Notes: a model not told the origin generated them from the sequence alone. A stretch of 64,000 nt of DNA from Myxococcales bacterium (GCA_020633465.1 JACKDN010000015.1:1-64000); one strand, 5' to 3'. Counted from the stretch's first letter, positions 1 to 9,868 are shown. Made by a program: numbers and translations.

Positions 1-200
1 TCGACGCTGACCGCGTAGGGGCCGGCGGGATCGTTGCCCTCGACGCTGCCCCACACGCGGCGCGCGTCCCAGCACACCTCGACCACCCGGTCCTCTTTGA
101 AGTACCCGACGCCGCGCGCCACCACGCGCTTGGACGCCAGCTGCAGCAGGCGTTCGTGGTCGACGTTCAGGCCGGATTCGGGCGACGGGCTCGCGCGCAT
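1..200 (-). CDS. SWIM zinc-finger-type protein, N-terminus only
   Basis: Partial gene running off the left edge. The ATG at 198-200 is preceded by a GGAGG seven bases upstream. The 66 visible residues contain 'LLQLASKRVVARGVGYF' followed by 'VWGSVEGND' and 'PYAVSV'. This is the usual layout just before a SWIM zinc finger: a helix ending in a G-x-x-Y-F turn, then a beta hairpin ending in a GS...Y-x-V strand. The Cys/His ligands themselves lie outside the window, so the family call rests on the lead-in only. SWIM proteins are often encoded next to or fused with SNF2 helicases, but nothing visible decides that here. The next gene is divergent, with a 180-base shared upstream region. Confidence 0.5.
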   Translation of the reverse strand, partial: MRASPSPESGLNVDHERLLQLASKRVVARGVGYFKEDRVVEVCWDARRVWGSVEGNDPAGPYAVSV

Positions 201-380
201 GGGGCACCTCCGGCGCGCCTCGTACCGCGTCCGTCGGCGCGCCGCAAGGGGCCCCTTACACAACTATTACGCTTCGTGACGGAACGTCGGACGGGCGCCC
301 GGGGCGAGGGGACTAGGGTGGAGATGCGCCCGGAACAGACCGGGTCGCGTTGGTTCTACCCCCTCGCCGCGGAGGCATGA

Positions 381-1493
381 ATGAGGGACGCCCGTATCCG
401 CTTCGACACCCGCTCGGACTTCTTCACCGACCTCAAGGGCCGCGTGGACGCCTACTTCGATACGTCGGGTGAGTCCCGGCGCGGCAACCTGCGCATGTAC
501 CTGAAGACGGCCACCATCATGGGGTGGTGGCTGTCGGCGTGGGTGGCGTTCCTGGTGTTGGACGTCGGCTACCTGGGCGCGGTCGCGCTGGCGGTGGTGA
601 TGGGCGGCGGCATGGCGGGCATCGGCATGTCGGTCATGCACGACGGCGGCCACAAGGCCTACGCCGACGGCCGCCGGCTGAACGCCCTGATGAGCTGGGG
701 CCTCGATCTGATGGGTGGCAGCGCCTACATCTGGAACCACAAGCACAACGTGCAGCACCACACGTACCCCAACGTGGTGGGCTCGGACGACGACGTCGAT
801 CTGGGGCCCTTGGCGCGCCTGGCGCCCGAGTCGCCGCGCTACGCCCTGCACCGCTTCCAGCACCTGTACATGTGGCCGCTGTACGGCCTGATCACCATCA
901 AGTGGCACTGGATCGACGACTTCTACCAGCTGGCCCGCGGCCGCATCGGCGAGCACGCCTTCCCCCGGCCGAAGGGCACCGATGCCGTGGTGTTCTGGGT
1001 GGGCAAGCTGGTGTTCTTCTCGTGGGCGCTGATCATCCCCATCCTGGTCAAGCCCGTGGGGCTGGCGGTCACCTTCTACCTGGTCGCCCAGATGGTGCAG
1101 GGCGTCGTGCTCGCCATCACCTTCCAGATGGCCCACTGCGTCGAAGAGGCCGCCTACTTCGAGGCGCCCGCCGACGGCAAGCCGGTGACGCTCGACTTCG
1201 CCCGCCACCAGCTGGCGACCACCATCGACTTCGCCACCACCAACCGCTTCGCCACCTGGTACATGGGCGGCCTGAACTTCCAGGCCATCCACCACCTGTT
1301 CCCGCGCATCTGCCACGTGCACTACCCGGCGCTGTCGGCCATCGTGCGCGAGACGGCGCGCGACCACGGCGTGCCCTACTCGCCGACGCCGTCGGTGCGC
1401 GCGGCGCTCGGTTCGCACTACCGCTGGCTGAAGGCGCTGGGCACGACCGACGAGGTCGTCGCGCCGGCGCGGGCCCCGGCCGTCCCCGCCTGA
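381..1493 (+). CDS. Membrane fatty-acid desaturase (acyl-lipid, delta-6-like)
   Basis: Integral-membrane di-iron desaturase of 370 residues that would insert a double bond into a membrane-lipid acyl chain. All three histidine boxes are present: HDGGH at residues 87-91, HNVQHH at 122-127 and QAIHH at 301-305. A Gln in the first position of the third box is typical of the front-end (delta-5/delta-6) branch; the fused cytochrome b5 domain of many eukaryotic members is absent. Hydrophobic segments lie at about 46-85 and 205-250. The ATG at 381 has GGAGG five bases upstream; an ATG at 377 is out of frame. The gene stands alone: its upstream neighbour is divergent and its downstream neighbour convergent. 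Substrate and regiospecificity cannot be read from sequence. It fits a lineage that makes unsaturated or polyunsaturated lipids, but that is inference. Confidence 0.9.
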   Translation: MRDARIRFDTRSDFFTDLKGRVDAYFDTSGESRRGNLRMYLKTATIMGWWLSAWVAFLVLDVGYLGAVALAVVMGGGMAGIGMSVMHDGGHKAYADGRRLNALMSWGLDLMGGSAYIWNHKHNVQHHTYPNVVGSDDDVDLGPLARLAPESPRYALHRFQHLYMWPLYGLITIKWHWIDDFYQLARGRIGEHAFPRPKGTDAVVFWVGKLVFFSWALIIPILVKPVGLAVTFYLVAQMVQGVVLAITFQMAHCVEEAAYFEAPADGKPVTLDFARHQLATTIDFATTNRFATWYMGGLNFQAIHHLFPRICHVHYPALSAIVRETARDHGVPYSPTPSVRAALGSHYRWLKALGTTDEVVAPARAPAVPA

Positions 1494-1512
1494 GCAGGCC
1501 GGGCGGCGACGC

Positions 1513-2382
1513 TCAGTCGCAGGCCACCCGGAAGCTGTCGTCCAGATCCAACGGCATGATCAGCGTCCGCAGACCCAGCGTGGCCGAGGCGGGACACACC
1601 GTCTCGGCCAGCGTCGCCGCGGCCGCGGCGTCGGGCGCGTACTCGACGTTCAGGGCGGCCTTGCCCGCGTCGACGAAGGGCTTCAGCTGGGCGCACTCGC
1701 CGAAGGCGTGACACTCCTCGTTCAGCGCGAAGTCGAAGTCGCCCACCAGCTGGGGGATCTGGTCGCCGTCGTTCTTCAGCCCGATGGCCAGCCCCCGGGC
1801 GTGCGCCGCGGCCGCCAGCCGGCGGTTGAACGCCAGCTGATCGTCCGGGCGCAGCGGGAACCCGCTGTCGTTCGCGAAGACGTTCACGTTGTCGGGCTCG
1901 ACGCCGTCACAGCCCTTCTCGCGCGCGAGGTCGAGCCGCCCCTCCATCACCCGCCACACGGCCTCGCTGCGGATGTCGAGCCAGCGCTCGCCCGGCCAGT
2001 CGCCCAGCGGCTTGCCCAGCGCGGCGGCGGGCAGCATCGCGTGGTCGGGCCGCCAGTCCTCGCCGCTGCCGGCCGAGAAGTAGCAGATCACCTTGCGGCC
2101 CGCCGCCTGGAGGCCGCCGACGGCGCTCGCGGGCTGGTCGAACAGGTCGATGTCGTACATCTGCACGTCGTAGTTGGCGCCGAGGCGGTCGCCGTCGAGC
2201 TGCCACTGCCAGGTCAGATCGGCGGGCGGCTGCCAGACGTCGACCGGCGGCGTCGCGGCGTCGAGGCGGGGCGCCAGGGCGGCGTCGGCCGTCTGCTCGC
2301 CGTCGTCGTCGTCGTCGCAGGCGGTCTGGCAGGCCACCAGCATCGCGCAGGCGGGCAGCAGGCGGGGGATCAGGGCGCGCAT
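1513..2382 (-). CDS. GH114-like endo-alpha-1,4-polygalactosaminidase lipoprotein
   Basis: Predicted secreted glycoside hydrolase of 289 residues. The start is placed at 2382 because GGAGG lies eight bases upstream; a longer frame to 2418 adds a charged leader unlike a signal peptide. A short signal sequence ends in the lipobox L15-V-A-C18, followed by an acidic run and a low-complexity linker. The catalytic domain begins at 'WQWQLDG' and carries the GH114/TM1410 hallmarks 'YDVQMYDID', 'VICYFSAGSGEDWR', 'CDGVEPDNVN' and 'NEECHAFGEC'. The Asp of YDID and the Glu of VEPD are the probable acid/base pair by family analogy. Characterised GH114 enzymes cleave galactosamine-rich exopolysaccharides; the substrate here is unknown. 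It is convergent with the desaturase gene and may follow the MscS gene. Confidence 0.82.
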   Translation of the reverse strand: MRALIPRLLPACAMLVACQTACDDDDDGEQTADAALAPRLDAATPPVDVWQPPADLTWQWQLDGDRLGANYDVQMYDIDLFDQPASAVGGLQAAGRKVICYFSAGSGEDWRPDHAMLPAAALGKPLGDWPGERWLDIRSEAVWRVMEGRLDLAREKGCDGVEPDNVNVFANDSGFPLRPDDQLAFNRRLAAAAHARGLAIGLKNDGDQIPQLVGDFDFALNEECHAFGECAQLKPFVDAGKAALNVEYAPDAAAAATLAETVCPASATLGLRTLIMPLDLDDSFRVACD

Positions 2383-2433
2383 GGGCGATGCCTCCGCGGC
2401 GGGGTCGTCGCGGAGCATCGCACAGCGGCCCCC

Positions 2434-2452
2434 GTCAGTTGAAGCGAGCCGG

Positions 2453-2464
<12 letters not shown>
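2434..2464. repeat. 13-bp direct repeat at the 3' end of the MscS gene
   Basis: GTCAGTTGAAGCG occurs exactly at 2434-2446 and 2452-2464, an 18-bp period. The second copy spans the stop codon of the channel gene, so on the minus strand the last codons plus TGA are duplicated just downstream. It looks like a small tandem duplication that left the reading frame intact. Confidence 0.7.
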
Positions 2465-3367
<903 letters not shown>

Positions 3368-3417
3368 GGGTCTCCCTGCTCATCGTTGGGGGCGCGGCGC
3401 GGCGCCCGGGCTGTCGG

Positions 3418-3999
3418 TCAGCGGCGCGCGGCGTGGGCCGCGCCGTCGTCCTTCAGCCGTGGATCGTTGAGCAGGCTGGCGAGGTCGTCGGCGTGCTCCT
3501 CCTCCTGCGCGAGGATGGTCTCGAGGATGCGGCGCGTGGTCGGATCGCTGTCGCCGATGCCCTGGATGGCCTCGCGGTAGGTCTGGATGGCGATGCGCTC
3601 GGCGAGCAGATCCTCTTCGATCATCGCGCGCAGATCCCCGACGGTGCCGTAGGTGGCGTGGCCGCGCTCGACGGCGGTGGTGGGGTCGAGGTCGGGCTTG
3701 CCGCCGAGCTGGGTGATGCGCTCGGCGAGCATGTCCTGGTGGGACTGCTCCTCGGCGGCGTGCTCGGCGAACTCGGCCTTGACGACCTCGGCCAGCACGC
3801 CCTCGGCGGCGTACGCGTGGGCCTTGTAGCGCAGGGTGCAGACGATCTCGGTCGCCAGCAGCGCGTCCAGCAGCGCGAGCAGGCTGTCGCTGTCGACGCT
3901 GTCGCCGACCACCGCACCCTGGTCCATGGCCTCGCGGGCGCGGGCGCGCAGCGTCTGCATGTCGCTGAGGAACGGGTGGGTCTCGTGCGTGGTCTCCAT
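3418..3999 (-). CDS. Ferritin-like / bacterioferritin-family protein
   Basis: A 193-residue four-helix-bundle protein. Two di-iron half-sites are visible: 'ATEIVCTLRY' with 'EEQSHQDML' in the first helix pair, and 'DLLAERIAI' with 'AQEEEHADDL' in the second. This is the E...ExxH pattern repeated as in ferritins and bacterioferritins. The haem-axial Met of bacterioferritin cannot be assigned by eye. The start is set at the ATG ending at 3999 because AGGAAGGA lies directly upstream; an earlier in-frame start at 4074 would add a Gly/Arg-rich leader. The likely role is iron storage or oxidative-stress protection in the cytoplasm. The C-terminal 'KDDGAAHAARR' is not conserved. It may be co-transcribed with the MscS gene. 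Confidence 0.85.
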   Translation of the reverse strand: METTHETHPFLSDMQTLRARAREAMDQGAVVGDSVDSDSLLALLDALLATEIVCTLRYKAHAYAAEGVLAEVVKAEFAEHAAEEQSHQDMLAERITQLGGKPDLDPTTAVERGHATYGTVGDLRAMIEEDLLAERIAIQTYREAIQGIGDSDPTTRRILETILAQEEEHADDLASLLNDPRLKDDGAAHAARR

Positions 4000-4103
4000 G
4001 ATGTCCTTCCTGGCTGAGCGCCCGCGGGGTGCCGGCGCGGTGACGCCGCCAGGGAGGAGCAACGCGTGTGCCACCGGGGGCGTGGGCGCGCGGCGACGAC
4101 CGT

Positions 4104-4122
4104 TCGGGGCAGGCCGCCCCGA
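4104..4122 (-). terminator. GC hairpin after the SGNH hydrolase gene
   Basis: TCGGGGC at 4104-4110 and GCCCCGA at 4116-4122 form a perfect 7-bp stem with a five-base loop. It sits 22 bases beyond the hydrolase stop on the minus strand. There is no U-tract, so a terminator role is inferred from position and symmetry only. Confidence 0.4.
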
Positions 4123-4143
4123 CGGGCGCCGCGCGCGCGCCGA

Positions 4144-5346
4144 TCAGCCCCGCTCGACCAGCACCAGCAGGGCCTCGTCGGCGGGCGCGTCCGGCAGCCG
4201 CTCGACGACGACGTACCACGTGCCCGCGGCCAGGCTGGCCTCGATGCGCTCGGTGGACGTGGCCAGGGCCGGGGCGTGCCCGCGCACGTCGGCCACCAGG
4301 GACACCTTGGCCGGCCGGCCGTGCCGACCGACCAGCCAGGCGTCGATCAGCGCGGGGCGGTCGAGCTGCAGGCGGTACACGCGCTCGGGCCGGTCGTGCG
4401 CCGGGCGCAGATCGCTGAAGGGCAGGGCGCCCACCTGCACCGGGTAGTACCAGCTGCCGTCGCCGGTGGGCGCGGCGGGCGGCGGATCGGGGGGCGCCTG
4501 GCCGTCGATCAGCACGCGCTTGACGGCGTGCAGCGCCGCGAGCGTGAGCAGGTTGCGCACGTTGTAGCCGCGGCGCAGGCCCTCGGGCCCGAAGTCACAG
4601 GCGGCGGGCCGGCCGGCGCGGTACAGGGCGGCGGGGTGCAGGCGGTCGGCCGACAGCCCGTGGCCGGGCAGGGCGTCGAGGGCCAGGCGCAGATCGACGA
4701 GCGGGACGCGGAGGCCCTGGGCGACGCCGCGCACGAGGCCGTTGTAGATGGGCACCAGCGCGTCGGCGCGGTGATCGTCGTCGCGCGGGGGGATGGTCGA
4801 GAGGATCGGCACGACGCCGCGGGCGGTGAGGCGGTCGACGAGGCGCCAGAGGTCGCGGGCGAAGACGGCGGGCTCGCCGAAGGCCGTGTCGTTGGTGCCG
4901 AACATCGTGACGGCGAAGCGGGGGTCGAGGGCGTCGAGCTCGACGTCGAGGGGCGAGGGATCGCCGCGCAGGGCGTGCTGGACGCGCCAGCCGCGGTGGG
5001 TGGCGCGGCTCTGCCGGCGGAAGGGATCGGTGCCGGCGGCGTCGCCGGCGCGGAAGAAGTCGAGCGTGGCGCGCAGGTGCTCGAAGGGGCCGAGATCGAC
5101 GGTCGGGGCGCCGAAGCAGCGCAGGAAGTGCAGGCTGTGGCTGATCGAGCAGCCCACCTTGGCGAAGACGTCGTCCTGGCGGGGGGCGCGGGCGGCGACG
5201 GCGCGCAGGTGGTCGACGACGCCGGGGGAGAGGGGGCTGAGCAGACGGCCGGCGGGGTAGTGCTCGGCCGGCGGGGCGTCGCGGGCCTGGGCGAGGGCCG
5301 CGGCGAGCAACAAGAGCGGGGACACGGCGAGGGGCGCGCGTGGCAT
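4144..5346 (-). CDS. Secreted SGNH/GDSL-type hydrolase
   Basis: A 400-residue exported esterase-like protein. The ATG ending at 5346 has GGAGG five bases upstream and opens a Sec signal peptide (hydrophobic to about residue 20, then ALAQA). SGNH blocks follow in order: 'KVGCSISHS' with the likely nucleophile Ser67, 'VTMFGTNDTAFG' carrying the Gly/Asn oxyanion residues, and 'SADRLHPAAL' with the Asp-x-x-His of block V. The last ~110 residues ('GSWYYPVQVGALPFSDLRP...') resemble a beta-sandwich of the kind that packs against secreted hydrolases, but no named family is recognised. It faces the M16 gene across a 159-base divergent region. The natural ester substrate is not predictable. Confidence 0.75.
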   Translation of the reverse strand: MPRAPLAVSPLLLLAAALAQARDAPPAEHYPAGRLLSPLSPGVVDHLRAVAARAPRQDDVFAKVGCSISHSLHFLRCFGAPTVDLGPFEHLRATLDFFRAGDAAGTDPFRRQSRATHRGWRVQHALRGDPSPLDVELDALDPRFAVTMFGTNDTAFGEPAVFARDLWRLVDRLTARGVVPILSTIPPRDDDHRADALVPIYNGLVRGVAQGLRVPLVDLRLALDALPGHGLSADRLHPAALYRAGRPAACDFGPEGLRRGYNVRNLLTLAALHAVKRVLIDGQAPPDPPPAAPTGDGSWYYPVQVGALPFSDLRPAHDRPERVYRLQLDRPALIDAWLVGRHGRPAKVSLVADVRGHAPALATSTERIEASLAAGTWYVVVERLPDAPADEALLVLVERG

Positions 5347-5505
5347 GGGAGCCTCCAGCTTTCGATGACCCGTCCACCGTAGCGAGGGGCCCGAGGTCGG
5401 CGCACGCGGCCGGCGATCTTCCAACTGTGCAGAAAGATTGCGCTCTCGGCGGACGCTGCGTCGGAGGGCTTGCGGCCGTCGCCGGGCTCGCGCACGCTGC
5501 GCCGC

Positions 5506-6831
5506 ATGCTGAACGCACTCCTGACGCTGGTGATGCTGGCCGCGCCGTCGGTGGAGATCCCCCACCAACGCTTCACCCTGGACAACGGCCTGGTGGTCAT
5601 CCTGCACGTCGACCACCGCGTGCCCCTGGTGACGGTCAACCTGAACTACGACGTGGGATCCAAGGACGAGCCGCCCGGGCGCACCGGCTTCGCGCACCTG
5701 TTCGAGCACCTGATGTTCATGGGCACCGAGCGCGCGCCGCAGGGCAAGTTCGACACCTGGATGGAGGCCGAAGGCGCCTGGAACAACGCCTGGACCAGCG
5801 AGGATCGCACCGACTACTACGCGGTGGGGCCCACGCACACGCTGCCGCTGCTGCTGTGGCTCGAGGCGGATCGGCTGAGCGCGCTGGGCGGGCAGATCGA
5901 CCAGAAGAAGCTCGACCTGCAGCGCGACGTCGTGCGCAACGAGCGCCGCCAGACCAGCGAGAACACACCCTACGGCGTCGCCTACCTGACGCTGCCGGGC
6001 ATGCTGTACCCCGAGGGCCACCCCTATCACCACCCGGTCATCGGCTCGCACGCGGATCTGCAGGCGGCGACCGTGAAGGACGTGCAGGACTTCTTCGACG
6101 CCTGGTACGTCGCGGGCAACGCGTCGCTGGTGGTGGCCGGCGACTTCGATCCGGCGGCCACGCGGGCCGACATCGAGCGCCTGTTCGGCTGGCTGCCGGC
6201 GCGCGAGCCGCCGCGCGCCGTGCCGGCGGATCCGCGCCCGCCGCAGCCGGCGGCCGAGACCGCGCCGAAGACGCTGGAGGATCGGGTCGATCAGCCGCGG
6301 GTGATCTTCGCCTGGCAGAGCCCCGCGCACTTCGAGCCGGGCGACGCCGCGCTGGACGTGCTGGCCGACGTGCTGGCCGACGGCAAGGCGAGCCTGCTGT
6401 TCCAGGATCTGGTGTTCGGGCAGGAGGTGGCGCAGGACGTCTACGCCGGGCAGTGGTCGGGGCGGCTGGGCTCGCAGTTCGTCGTGTGGGCCACCGCGCG
6501 GCCGGGCGTCGACGTCGACCGGCTGCAGGCGGCGCTCGAGGCCTCGCTGGCCAAGGCGATCGAGGGGGTCGACGCGGACGGCGTCGCGCGGGCGCGGGCG
6601 AAGGCCGAGACCGGCTTCGTCCAGCAGCTTCAGGCGGTGCACAACCGGGCCAGCCTGCTGAACACCTACCAGTCGCTGAAGGGGCGGCCCGACTTCGTGG
6701 CCGAGGATCTGGCGCGGTACGCCGCGCTGACCGCCGAGGACGTGAAGGCGGCCGCCGCGCCGCTGCTGACGCCGGCGCGGCGCGCGACGCTGCGGGTGGT
6801 GCCGAAGGCGGCCGAGGAGGAGGCGAAGTGA
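5506..6831 (+). CDS. M16 zinc metallopeptidase, catalytically complete subunit
   Basis: A 441-residue insulinase-family (pitrilysin, M16B) peptidase. The start at 5506 opens a short hydrophobic leader 'MLNALLTLVMLAAPS', consistent with export; a start at 5470 would give an Arg-rich leader. The inverted zinc motif HxxEH is present as H64-LFEH68, with the third ligand Glu146 in 'RNERRQ'. The downstream half carries the Peptidase_M16_C fold ('VKDVQDFFDAWYVAGNASLVV'). The stop overlaps the start of the following M16 gene (GTGA), so the two are translationally coupled. Together they match the bacterial pattern of a small active subunit plus a zinc-less partner forming a clam-shell heterodimer, likely periplasmic. 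Substrate is unknown. Confidence 0.9.
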   Translation: MLNALLTLVMLAAPSVEIPHQRFTLDNGLVVILHVDHRVPLVTVNLNYDVGSKDEPPGRTGFAHLFEHLMFMGTERAPQGKFDTWMEAEGAWNNAWTSEDRTDYYAVGPTHTLPLLLWLEADRLSALGGQIDQKKLDLQRDVVRNERRQTSENTPYGVAYLTLPGMLYPEGHPYHHPVIGSHADLQAATVKDVQDFFDAWYVAGNASLVVAGDFDPAATRADIERLFGWLPAREPPRAVPADPRPPQPAAETAPKTLEDRVDQPRVIFAWQSPAHFEPGDAALDVLADVLADGKASLLFQDLVFGQEVAQDVYAGQWSGRLGSQFVVWATARPGVDVDRLQAALEASLAKAIEGVDADGVARARAKAETGFVQQLQAVHNRASLLNTYQSLKGRPDFVAEDLARYAALTAEDVKAAAAPLLTPARRATLRVVPKAAEEEAK

Positions 6832-8294
6832 GAGCGCTGCTGCTGGTCCCGATCGCGACGCTGACGCTGGCCTGCGGCTCGACCCCGCCGCCGCCGGCGT
6901 CGGCCCCGGCGCCCGCGCCCGCCGCCGATCCGCTGGGGCCGAAGCCCACGCTGCCGGCGCCCACCGCCTTCACGCCGCCGGTGGCCGAGGTGCTGAAGCC
7001 GAAGGGCGCGCCGCCGGTGTGGCTGCTGGCGCGCGACGATCTGCCGCTGGTGACGGTGCAGGTGGTGATCCCCTACGGATCGGCCGCCGATCCCGCCGGC
7101 AAGGGCGGCGTGGCCGCGCTGACCGCCGAGATGATGGAGCAGGGCGCCGGGCGCCGCGGGGCGCTCGAGCTGAGCCACGCGGTCGATCGGCTGGGGGCCA
7201 GCCTCACCGTGACCGCCGATCGCGATCTGAGCGCGGCGCGCCTGGTGGTGCTGAAGCAGAACCTGAAGCCGGCGCTGGCGCTGCTGGCGGACGTCGTCGG
7301 GCGCCCGCGCTTCGAGGACGCCGAGTGGGGCCGGACGCACCCGGTGTGGCTGGCGGGGCTGCGTACGCGGGCCTTCGAGCCGTCCGCCGTGGCGAGCGTG
7401 GCGGCGGACGCGGCGCTGTTCGGGGCGGGTCATCCCTACGCCCACCCGGTGGACGGGACGGTCGAGAGCGTCGAGGGCGTGACGCTGGCCGACGTGAAGG
7501 CCTTCCACGCGCGCCACTGGCGGCCCGATCGCGCCACGGTGGTGGTGGGCGGCGCGGTGACGGCGGCCGAGCTCGAGGCGCTGCTGCCCGAGGCCTTCCT
7601 CGGCTGGGCCGGGGCGGGTGAGCCGCCGCCGGCGCCCACCGCGCCGCCCGCGCCGACGACGCCGACCACGCCCGTCCTGGTCGAGCGCCCGGACAGCCCG
7701 CAGACGATGCTGTTGGTGGTCGCGCCCGGCCCGGCGGCCGGCGCCGCGGGGCGGCCCGCCGAGGCGCTCGTGTACACGGTGCTGGGGGGCACCTTCACGT
7801 CGCGGCTGAACCAGGTGCTGCGCGAGGACAAGGGCTACACCTACGGCGCGCGGGCGCGGCTGCCCTTTCAGCGCGGGCCGGGGCGGGCGACGGCGGGCGC
7901 GTCGGTGCAGACGAAGGTGACGCAGCCCGCGCTGAGCGATCTGAGGGCGCAGATCGCGAAGATGCAGGCCGAGGGGCCGACGGCGGCCGAGCTGGAGAAG
8001 GCGCGGGCGACCGCGCGCAACGGTGACGTGCAGGCCTACGAGGCGGTGGACGACGCGGCGGATCGGCTGGCGCTGCTGGCCGGGCTGGGGCTGGCGCCCG
8101 AGTACGACGCGGCGGCGGCGAAGCTGACCGAGGCGGTGGATCTCGAGGCCGCCAAGAAGGCCGCGGCGGGGCTGACGCTGCCGGCGGGCGCGGTGGTGGC
8201 GGTGGGCGATCCGGCGGTGGTGCGGGCCGCGCTGCAGGGGCTGGGGCTGCCGGCGCCGCAGGTCCGGGACGCGTCGGGGGCGGTGGCCGAGTAG
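6828..8294 (+). CDS. M16 peptidase-like lipoprotein, zinc motif lost
   Basis: A 488-residue partner of the upstream M16 enzyme, starting at the GTG at 6828 that overlaps the previous stop by four bases. A signal peptide ends at the lipobox 'LTLAC', followed by a Pro/Ala linker to about residue 60. Where HxxEH is expected the sequence reads 'GVAALTAEMMEQGAG': both histidines are missing, so it cannot bind zinc. The Arg/Tyr substrate-clamp motif of M16 C-domains is kept as 'RLNQVLREDKGYTYGARA'. This is the known non-catalytic subunit pattern. Lipidation would tether the heterodimer to a membrane. A second Pro/Thr-rich linker at about residues 262-285 separates the two M16 halves. Confidence 0.88.
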   Translation: MRALLLVPIATLTLACGSTPPPPASAPAPAPAADPLGPKPTLPAPTAFTPPVAEVLKPKGAPPVWLLARDDLPLVTVQVVIPYGSAADPAGKGGVAALTAEMMEQGAGRRGALELSHAVDRLGASLTVTADRDLSAARLVVLKQNLKPALALLADVVGRPRFEDAEWGRTHPVWLAGLRTRAFEPSAVASVAADAALFGAGHPYAHPVDGTVESVEGVTLADVKAFHARHWRPDRATVVVGGAVTAAELEALLPEAFLGWAGAGEPPPAPTAPPAPTTPTTPVLVERPDSPQTMLLVVAPGPAAGAAGRPAEALVYTVLGGTFTSRLNQVLREDKGYTYGARARLPFQRGPGRATAGASVQTKVTQPALSDLRAQIAKMQAEGPTAAELEKARATARNGDVQAYEAVDDAADRLALLAGLGLAPEYDAAAAKLTEAVDLEAAKKAAAGLTLPAGAVVAVGDPAVVRAALQGLGLPAPQVRDASGAVAE

Positions 8295-8301
8295 GCGTAT
8301 T

Positions 8302-9810
8302 TCAGAGGGCGAAGCCGACCTGCAGGGCGACGCGGCGGCGGTTCTGGCGGACGGCGACGTCGCCGGCGGTGCCGGTGCGGCGGATGCCCTCGAGGCCGAC
8401 GCGCACGTGGGTCAGGGCCTCGCGGTCAGCCCAGCCCAGCCACCCGCCCCACTCGTAGAGATCGTCCCCCAGGTTCAGGTCCTTGGTGATGCTCTCCTGC
8501 TCGCGGTCGAGGCCGTCGATCGAGTCGTAGTGGCTGTAGCGCACGCGGCCGCCGAGCTCGACGCCGTGCCAGCTGCCGCTGGCCTCGAAGCGGGCCGATC
8601 CGCCGAACGCGTAGTAGTAGTAGAACTCCTCGGTGACGCTCTTGGTGGTCTCGCCCGGGTTGAGCGCCTTCCACAGCGGGAACGCGATGCCGTCGAGGGC
8701 CGCGAAGTCGGGGCTCAGGTCGACCTGCATGCGGCCCTGCAGGGCGCCGTTGCGGCCGCGCAGCTCGAGGGACGGGCCGGGCAGGTGCAGCGTGCTGATG
8801 CGGTCCGAGGGCTCGGGGTGCCAGCGCTGGATGTGCTCGAAGCCCAGCCCCAGGCGCGCGGCGGCCGAGGCGCCGTCGCCCAGGCGATCGAAGGACTGGC
8901 TGTAGTAGCCGATCACGCCGATGTCGCTGCGCAGGTCGAGCTCGGTGGCGCCGTTGTCGTTGAAGCCGGCCCGCACGCGCAGATCGACGTGGTTGCCGTC
9001 GGCGAAGAACAGGCGAAAGTTCCCCGGACGATCGTGCCCGCGCAGGCTGTCGAGGCGGATCTGCACGTTCAGGCCGTGGCTCGGCGGGCCGCCGTTGGGC
9101 CGCAGCGACTCGTAGGCCACCCGGAAGTCGTGCCGCCGGCGCGCCGCGAAGCCGAGGTTGTCGACGGGGCCGTCGGGCGGGTGGCGGCCATCGAGGGCGT
9201 CGTGCACCCGCACCGGGAAGCCGAGGGTCCAGGCGGCCAGCTCGTGGGCCCAGCTGCCGCGGTCGGGCGCGCTGGACAGGTAGTCGGCCAGCTGGAACGT
9301 GGCCTCGCCCAGCACCATGCCGCCGCCCGGCGTGAAGATCATGTCGTTGATGCTGACGCGCTCGCGGTACTCGAGGATGTACTCCCAGAACGTGGACGCC
9401 ATGGCCGACATGGCGAAGGCCTCGTGCACCGGCAGGCCGTTCGCGCGCGCGAAGAGGTAGTAGGCGCCGCCGTCGAGGGGGTGCACCAGGTTGTTGATGG
9501 TGTAATGGTTGTTGTCGAAGCGGATGTGCCCGTCCTGGAAGCGGCTGCTGAGCGAGTTGTAATCCCAGTCCCGGCTGTTCTCGTCGCGGTTGGCCCAGTA
9601 CCAGGCGGTGCCCGCGCCGAGGAAGAGGGTGGTCTCGCCCATGGCGCGCCAGTACGAGGGCTGGGGGCGGGGCGGGGTGCGGCTGCGCGAGGCGCTCGCT
9701 TCACCCGAGGCTTCGTCCGGGGCGGCTTGCCCCGGTCGGGGCGCGCTGACCGCCCCCAAGAGGGTCGCGATCAGCAACGGACCGGCCCAGCGTTCGGAGA
9801 TCCGCTTCAT
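8302..9810 (-). CDS. DUF3943 envelope protein
   Basis: A 502-residue exported protein. The ATG ending at 9810 lies just downstream of AGGGGGC and starts a signal peptide ending near 'GQAAP'. The central DUF3943 block is clear: 'NLVHPLDGGAYYLFARANG', 'STFWEYILEY' and 'SINDMIFTPGGGMVLGE'. The second half alternates short amphipathic strands ending in aromatic residues, terminating in 'RVALQVGFAL', as in an outer-membrane beta-barrel. DUF3943 proteins have no established biochemical role; phospholipid-phosphatase-like helices followed by a barrel have been noted in the family. It is convergent with the M16 pair and divergent from the small lipoprotein at 9869, with 58 bases between starts. Confidence 0.75.
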   Translation of the reverse strand: MKRISERWAGPLLIATLLGAVSAPRPGQAAPDEASGEASASRSRTPPRPQPSYWRAMGETTLFLGAGTAWYWANRDENSRDWDYNSLSSRFQDGHIRFDNNHYTINNLVHPLDGGAYYLFARANGLPVHEAFAMSAMASTFWEYILEYRERVSINDMIFTPGGGMVLGEATFQLADYLSSAPDRGSWAHELAAWTLGFPVRVHDALDGRHPPDGPVDNLGFAARRRHDFRVAYESLRPNGGPPSHGLNVQIRLDSLRGHDRPGNFRLFFADGNHVDLRVRAGFNDNGATELDLRSDIGVIGYYSQSFDRLGDGASAAARLGLGFEHIQRWHPEPSDRISTLHLPGPSLELRGRNGALQGRMQVDLSPDFAALDGIAFPLWKALNPGETTKSVTEEFYYYYAFGGSARFEASGSWHGVELGGRVRYSHYDSIDGLDREQESITKDLNLGDDLYEWGGWLGWADREALTHVRVGLEGIRRTGTAGDVAVRQNRRRVALQVGFAL

Positions 9811-9868
9811 GCCCCCTAGAGCACCGCAAGAAGCTTGCCGTGGCACCCGACGTGCACGCCGGCCGGGC

